From: CAZYEI01 sp964646425
Lineage (GTDB): Bacteria; Bacillota_I; Bacilli_A; RFN20; JAISJY01
Assembly: GCA_964646425.1 (NCBI GenBank)
Contig: CAZYEI010000048.1
Span: 1 to 8,509 of the forward strand
Reading direction: 5' to 3'
DNA: 8,509 nucleotides
The stretch's first letter is position 1, and each line of letters opens with the position of its first letter. Position numbers and translations under genes: made by a program. Below, piece after piece: positions 5,403-8,509 of this stretch. The notes beneath the pieces are model-generated. The model saw only the letters and a program-made list of their open reading frames with translations, was not told the DNA's origin and ran no database searches.

Positions 5403-8223
5403 TTAATATCTTCTTTAAAAATTTTCCAGTATAACTTTCTTGTACATTAATTATCTCTTCGGGAGTTCCAGCAGCAACAATATTACCACCTGCATCTCCG
5501 CCTTCTGGACCAATATCAATAATATAATCCGCAACTTTTATCATATCAAGATTATGTTCTATAACAATAACACTATCACCATTATTAACCAATCTATTTA
5601 TGACTTCAATTAATTTTTTTACATCATGAGTATGTAATCCAGTTGTAGGTTCATCTAAGATATATAAGGTTTTACCGGTTGATTTTCTTTGAAGCTCATT
5701 TGCTAATTTTACTCTTTGCGCTTCTCCACCAGACAAGGTTACAGCCGTTTGTCCTAACTTAATATATCCTAATCCAACATCATTTAACGTTTGTATTTTT
5801 CTCTTAATTTGAGGAATATTTTCAAAAAAATGAACAGCTTCTTCAATTGTCATTTCTAAAATTTCATAGATATTTTTTCCTTTATATGTAACTTGTAAAG
5901 TTTCTTCATTATATCTTTTTCCATGGCACTCCTCACAAGGTACATATACATCTGGTAAAAAGTGCATTGGTACACGAATAACGCCATCTCCTTGACATTT
6001 TTCGCATCTACCACCTTTAACATTAAAAGAAAATCTACCTTTATTATATCCTCTTGCTTTAGCCTCTGGGGTAATAGCAAAAATATCTCTAATTAAATCA
6101 AATACTCCAGTGTAAGTTGCTGGATTAGAACGTGGAGTTCTTCCAATTGGATCTTGGTCAACTTCAATTAACTTATCAATATTTTCAATACCTAAAATTT
6201 TATCACATTTCCCTGGTAAAACTTTTTTACTGCCAAACTCATATTTAATTCCGTTAGCTAAAGTATCTTCGATTAATGATGATTTTCCACTTCCAGAAAC
6301 TCCAGTTACCAGAGTTAGGCAACCTAAAGGAATTTTTATATCAACATTCTTTAAATTATTTGTTGTGGCATTTTTTATGGTGATAAATTTACCATTACCT
6401 TTTCTTCTTTTCTTAGGAACTTCTATCTTTAATTTATGCGATAGATATTTACCAGTAATTGAAGCATTATTATTCATAACTTCTTCCGGAGTTCCTTGAG
6501 CTACAATTTCGCCACCATGAACGCCAGCACCGGGGCCAATATCAACTAAGTAATCTGCAGATTTCATTGTGTCTTCATCGTGTTCAACAACAATTAGAGT
6601 ATTTCCTAAATCACGCATTGATTTTAAAGTATTAATTAATTTTTCATTATCTCTTTGATGAAGACCAATTGATGGTTCATCTAAAATATAAAGCACTCCA
6701 GTAAGATGTGATCCTATTTGTGTGGCAAGGCGAATTCTTTGAGATTCACCACCAGACAAAGTACCAGCACTTCGTGATAATGTTAAATAATTTAAGCCTA
6801 CATTGTTTAAAAAACTCAATCTTTCCACTATTTCTTTTCTAATTAAATGTGAAATTTCAGCTTGTGCTGGTGTTAAAGATAACTTATTTTCCATTATATC
6901 AAGGATTTTTGAAATTGGCATATCAGTCATTTCATAAATATTCAATCCATTAATTTTTACGCATAAAGCTCTCTCATTTAATCGTTTTCCTTTACATGTA
7001 GGGCATTCTAATTCTCTCATAAATGATGCATAGTAAGTTCTCATAAATTCAGAAACTGTTTCAAGATACATTCTTTCGATATGAGCTTTAGCACCTTCAA
7101 TAAATCTTAATCTATTAAGCGTGTTGCCACTTCTTGATTCTAAAGAAAATTTCAAAGGTTCCCTTGAACCATTCAAAACAATATCTTGTTCTAATTTTGT
7201 TAATTGCTTATATGGCTTATTCATATCAATATTATAATGATTGCATAAATAAACAAATTCTTTCCATTCAAGATTTTCACTACCAACAATATTTTTATAA
7301 TATACAATTGCGGCTTCGTTCAAGGATAATTCTTTATTTGGAACAAGTAAATCAACATCAACAACCTTTTTTGCTCCAATTCCCGCACAATCAGGACATG
7401 CTCCAAGAGGAGCGTTAAAAGAGAATAGTCTAGGTTCTAAAGTACCAACTGAAAAGCCACAATGAGGACAAGCATAATTTTCACTAAATAATATTTCATC
7501 TTTGCCATTTGGAACAACAAGTGCCATTCCATTTCCCCATTTAAGTGTTGTTTCTAACGAATCAAAAATACGAGAACGTTTATCTTCAGTTAACTTTAAT
7601 CTATCAACAACAATATCAATGTCATATTTTTTATTCTTATCAAGTTCTTCAATATCTTCAATTAATTTAATTTCATTATTAATACGAACTCTAATTAGAC
7701 CATTTTTTAATAATTTTTCAAATAAATCTTTGAAAGTACCCTTTTTTCCTCTTGCATAAGGTGCAATTATATATATTGCAGTTTCAGTTTCTAATTCATA
7801 TATTTTTTCAAGCATTTGAGAGATAGTCTGTGATAAAATTGGAATATTATGATTAGGACAATATGGAACTCCTATACGAGCATACAGTAATCTAAAATAA
7901 TCATAAACTTCTGTAACTGTTCCCACTGTAGAACGAGGATTATTACTTGTTGTTTTTTGATCTATAGCAATTGCAGGCGACAAGCCTTCAATCGAATCAA
8001 CATCAGGTTTTTCCATTCCCCCCATAAATTGACGAGCATAGGAAGACAAAGATTCAACATAGCGTCTTTGACCTTCAGCATAAATTGTATCAAAAGCTAA
8101 AGTGGATTTTCCACTTCCTGATAATCCTGTAAAAACAATTAGTTTATTTCTTGGTAAAGTTATATCTATATTTTTTAAATTATTTTCTCTTGCACCTTTA
8201 ATTATTATTTGATNNNNNNNNNN
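5392..8223 (-). CDS. uvrA: Excinuclease ABC subunit A (start codon hidden in the N gap)
   Basis: UvrA is the damage-recognition ATPase of nucleotide excision repair; it dimerises and loads UvrB. Coding runs without a break from the stop at 5392 to the gap edge, with QIIIKGARENNLKNIDI as the first visible residues (from 8211). If the 10 N are counted literally, an ATG at 8223-8221 gives 943 residues, close to the usual 940-960. On that numbering Walker A1 GLSGSGKS is 33-40. The zinc-binding Cys pairs are 252/255 with 276/279, and 740/743 with 763/766. The two ABC signatures LSGGESQR and LSGGEAQR are near 489 and 830, Walker A2 GVSGSGKS is 641-648, and the Walker B motifs LYILDEP are near 511 and 853. 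All UvrA hallmarks are intact. The TTG at 8049 is an internal Leu codon, not the start. The stop is TGA. uvrB is not directly upstream; an intron end lies there instead. Confidence 0.96.
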   Translation of the reverse strand, partial: XXXXQIIIKGARENNLKNIDITLPRNKLIVFTGLSGSGKSTLAFDTIYAEGQRRYVESLSSYARQFMGGMEKPDVDSIEGLSPAIAIDQKTTSNNPRSTVGTVTEVYDYFRLLYARIGVPYCPNHNIPILSQTISQMLEKIYELETETAIYIIAPYARGKKGTFKDLFEKLLKNGLIRVRINNEIKLIEDIEELDKNKKYDIDIVVDRLKLTEDKRSRIFDSLETTLKWGNGMALVVPNGKDEILFSENYACPHCGFSVGTLEPRLFSFNAPLGACPDCAGIGAKKVVDVDLLVPNKELSLNEAAIVYYKNIVGSENLEWKEFVYLCNHYNIDMNKPYKQLTKLEQDIVLNGSREPLKFSLESRSGNTLNRLRFIEGAKAHIERMYLETVSEFMRTYYASFMRELECPTCKGKRLNERALCVKINGLNIYEMTDMPISKILDIMENKLSLTPAQAEISHLIRKEIVERLSFLNNVGLNYLTLSRSAGTLSGGESQRIRLATQIGSHLTGVLYILDEPSIGLHQRDNEKLINTLKSMRDLGNTLIVVEHDEDTMKSADYLVDIGPGAGVHGGEIVAQGTPEEVMNNNASITGKYLSHKLKIEVPKKRRKGNGKFITIKNATTNNLKNVDIKIPLGCLTLVTGVSGSGKSSLIEDTLANGIKYEFGSKKVLPGKCDKILGIENIDKLIEVDQDPIGRTPRSNPATYTGVFDLIRDIFAITPEAKARGYNKGRFSFNVKGGRCEKCQGDGVIRVPMHFLPDVYVPCEECHGKRYNEETLQVTYKGKNIYEILEMTIEEAVHFFENIPQIKRKIQTLNDVGLGYIKLGQTAVTLSGGEAQRVKLANELQRKSTGKTLYILDEPTTGLHTHDVKKLIEVINRLVNNGDSVIVIEHNLDMIKVADYIIDIGPEGGDAGGNIVAAGTPEEIINVQESYTGKFLKKILNEE
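8214..8223. other. Run of 10 N over the uvrA start
   Basis: Ten undetermined bases separate visible uvrA coding sequence (up to 8213) from its leader. The leader just before the gap reads AGGAGAGAAGGTGCTTT on the minus strand, so AAGG stands six bases before the first N codon. An ATG in 8223-8221 would fit both this spacing and the reading frame. A round run of 10 N may also be a scaffold placeholder of arbitrary length, in which case the leader and intron might not truly adjoin uvrA. Confidence 0.9.
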
Positions 8224-8245
8224 AAAGCACCTTCTCTCCTCTTAT

Positions 8246-8272
8246 AATATTATTTACAATGAAAATAATATT
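8246..8272 (-). promoter_or_regulatory. Perfect 10-bp inverted repeat in the uvrA leader
   Basis: AATATTATTT (8246-8255) and AAATAATATT (8263-8272) are exact inverted repeats around a 7-base centre. The site lies between the predicted transcript start and the ribosome binding site. It contains only A/T pairs and has no T-run after it, so a terminator is unlikely. It could be an operator or a weak leader hairpin. It does not match the Bacillus LexA box (CGAAC...GTTCG). Chance is possible in such AT-rich DNA. Confidence 0.4.
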
Positions 8273-8302
8273 TAAGATCTCACATTAATATTACATTTAT
8301 AT

Positions 8303-8311
8303 ATTTTACCA
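8303..8311 (-). promoter_or_regulatory. uvrA operon promoter, extended -10
   Basis: On the minus strand TGG-TAAAAT gives an extended -10 with five of six matches. The -35 region 17 bases upstream is poor (TTTTAA), as is common where the TG extension is present. The predicted transcript start is near 8296, giving a leader of about 70 bases to the inferred uvrA start. A second TATAAT at 8388-8383 directly abuts the intron end but has no good -35 partner. Confidence 0.55.
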
Positions 8312-8389
8312 TATTTAGGAAATGCTTAAAAGAAAAATACTTAAAATATCTTTTATGTTTATATTAATTCACCTAATATAACATTATAA

Positions 8390-8432
8390 ATCGAGTAGAG
8401 AGTGAAAAGTAAGTACTTTCTCGCTCCCTCTC
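8390..8432 (-). ncRNA. Group II intron domain VI with bulged branch-point A
   Basis: On the minus strand GAGAGGGAG (8432-8424) pairs with CTCTCTACTC (8402-8393) through nine base pairs, leaving one bulged A at 8396. That A is followed by CTCGAT and so stands seven bases from the 3' splice site, the place of the lariat branch point. Above a C-A mismatch (8423/8403) the stem continues with five pairs, a bulged A (8417), two more pairs and the loop ACTT (8414-8411). Confidence 0.85.
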
Positions 8433-8433
8433 A

Positions 8434-8464
8434 CCACCATACGTACAATCTCCCTATAAGGCGG
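8434..8464 (-). ncRNA. Group II intron domain V
   Basis: On the minus strand the lower helix pairs CCGCCTTAT (8464-8456) with GTATGGTGG (8442-8434). There are G-U wobbles at 8462/8436 and 8456/8442, and one T-T mismatch at 8459/8439. The CGC at 8463-8461 occupies the catalytic-triad position, which is AGC or CGC in known introns. The two-base bulge AC (8444-8443) is where the metal-binding bulge belongs. Above it a weak short stem leads to a GAGA loop (8452-8449), a GNRA tetraloop as expected. The weak upper stem may mark a degenerate or fast-evolving copy. Confidence 0.8.
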
Positions 8465-8509
8465 TTTAAATAAACATTCTACACTATCCGTTTTGATAGT
8501 ATTCTAAGA

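Larger units (their letters stand above)
8390..8509 (-). mobile_element. 3' end of a group II intron (continues beyond the window)
   Basis: Read on the minus strand, 8465-8390 has the typical 3' end of a bacterial group II intron. An ACCGCC...GGTGGT domain V is followed directly by a domain VI hairpin and the terminal CTCGAT, ending in the AT dinucleotide that fits the AY rule. Group II introns are self-splicing ribozymes that move as retroelements through an encoded reverse transcriptase in domain IV. That region and the 5' end lie to the right of the window. The 44 bases upstream of domain V hold no complete gene. The intron points the same way as uvrA and ends about 80 bases before the uvrA -10 box. 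The junction between domains V and VI is shorter than usual, so activity is uncertain. Confidence 0.85.

Noticed and set aside
5104..5406. Plus-strand frame of 100 residues opposite the membrane gene
   Set aside because: The minus-strand frame has ribosome binding, start/stop overlap with both neighbours and regular membrane segments; the plus-strand frame has none of these.
5856..6080. Minus-strand 74-residue frame inside uvrA
   Set aside because: It overlaps the third zinc-binding region of uvrA in another frame and shows no independent signals.
7134..7759. Plus-strand open frames opposite uvrA
   Set aside because: Ser/Leu-rich translations expected from antisense of conserved UvrA coding sequence.
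8047..8049. TTG at 8049 as the uvrA start (885 residues)
   Set aside because: The frame stays open upstream to 8213 and encodes the UvrA N-terminus with its first Walker A motif; this TTG is the Leu in the conserved VESLSSYARQF.
8246..8272. LexA (SOS) box or terminator in the uvrA leader
   Set aside because: No CGAAC...GTTCG motif is present, and the hairpin has no G/C pairs or T-run.
1..8509. CRISPR array, tRNA, rRNA or transposase gene
   Set aside because: No spaced direct repeats, no tRNA-like cloverleaf or rRNA sequence, and no transposase frame were seen; the only mobile element signal is the intron end.

Overview
The window is AT-rich (by eye about 70% A+T) and codes tightly on one strand: all eight protein genes run on the minus strand. 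The gene set (uvrA, hprK, lgt, ppaX, trxB, whiA) and its order match the Bacillus-type uvrA / hprK-lgt-ppaX / trxB / whiA neighbourhood, so the source is most likely a low-GC member of the Bacillota (Bacilli, Erysipelotrichia or an uncultured Mollicutes-related lineage). HPr kinase/phosphorylase with its pyrophosphatase PpaX points to Gram-positive sugar (PTS) regulation. uvrA appears to stop at TGA and the tryptophan codons checked are TGG, which argues against the Mycoplasma code.

In the direction of transcription (right to left), the window begins at its right edge with the 3' end of a group II intron: domains V and VI can be folded, with a bulged branch-point A and an intron end at 8390. 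Next comes the uvrA leader, with an extended -10 promoter, an A/T-only hairpin and a ribosome binding site. A run of 10 N lies exactly over the uvrA start codon. uvrA is followed by an unrecognised four-helix membrane protein, then hprK, lgt, ppaX and trxB. Every junction in this series overlaps by 1 to 11 bases, so it reads as one operon of about 6.8 kb. It ends in a long hairpin with a T-rich tail after trxB. whiA then has its own extended -10 promoter and overlaps a small Xre-family regulator by 8 bases. The last 158 bases at the left are non-coding and end in three A-tracts spaced 10 bp apart, directly upstream of a TTGACA box. This looks like a strong promoter firing out of the window.

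Functionally the operon mixes DNA repair (UvrA), catabolite control (HprK/P sets the phosphorylation of HPr Ser46; PpaX removes the pyrophosphate released on dephosphorylation), lipoprotein lipidation (Lgt), thiol redox control (TrxB) and one unknown membrane protein. whiA belongs to the conserved division and envelope regulation neighbourhood, but its usual partners rapZ and glmR are missing here. I see no clear new multi-gene system. The best leads are the group II intron end placed just upstream of uvrA, the unknown membrane gene inside the operon, the restriction-controller-like Xre gene coupled to whiA, and the curved-DNA promoter at the left edge.
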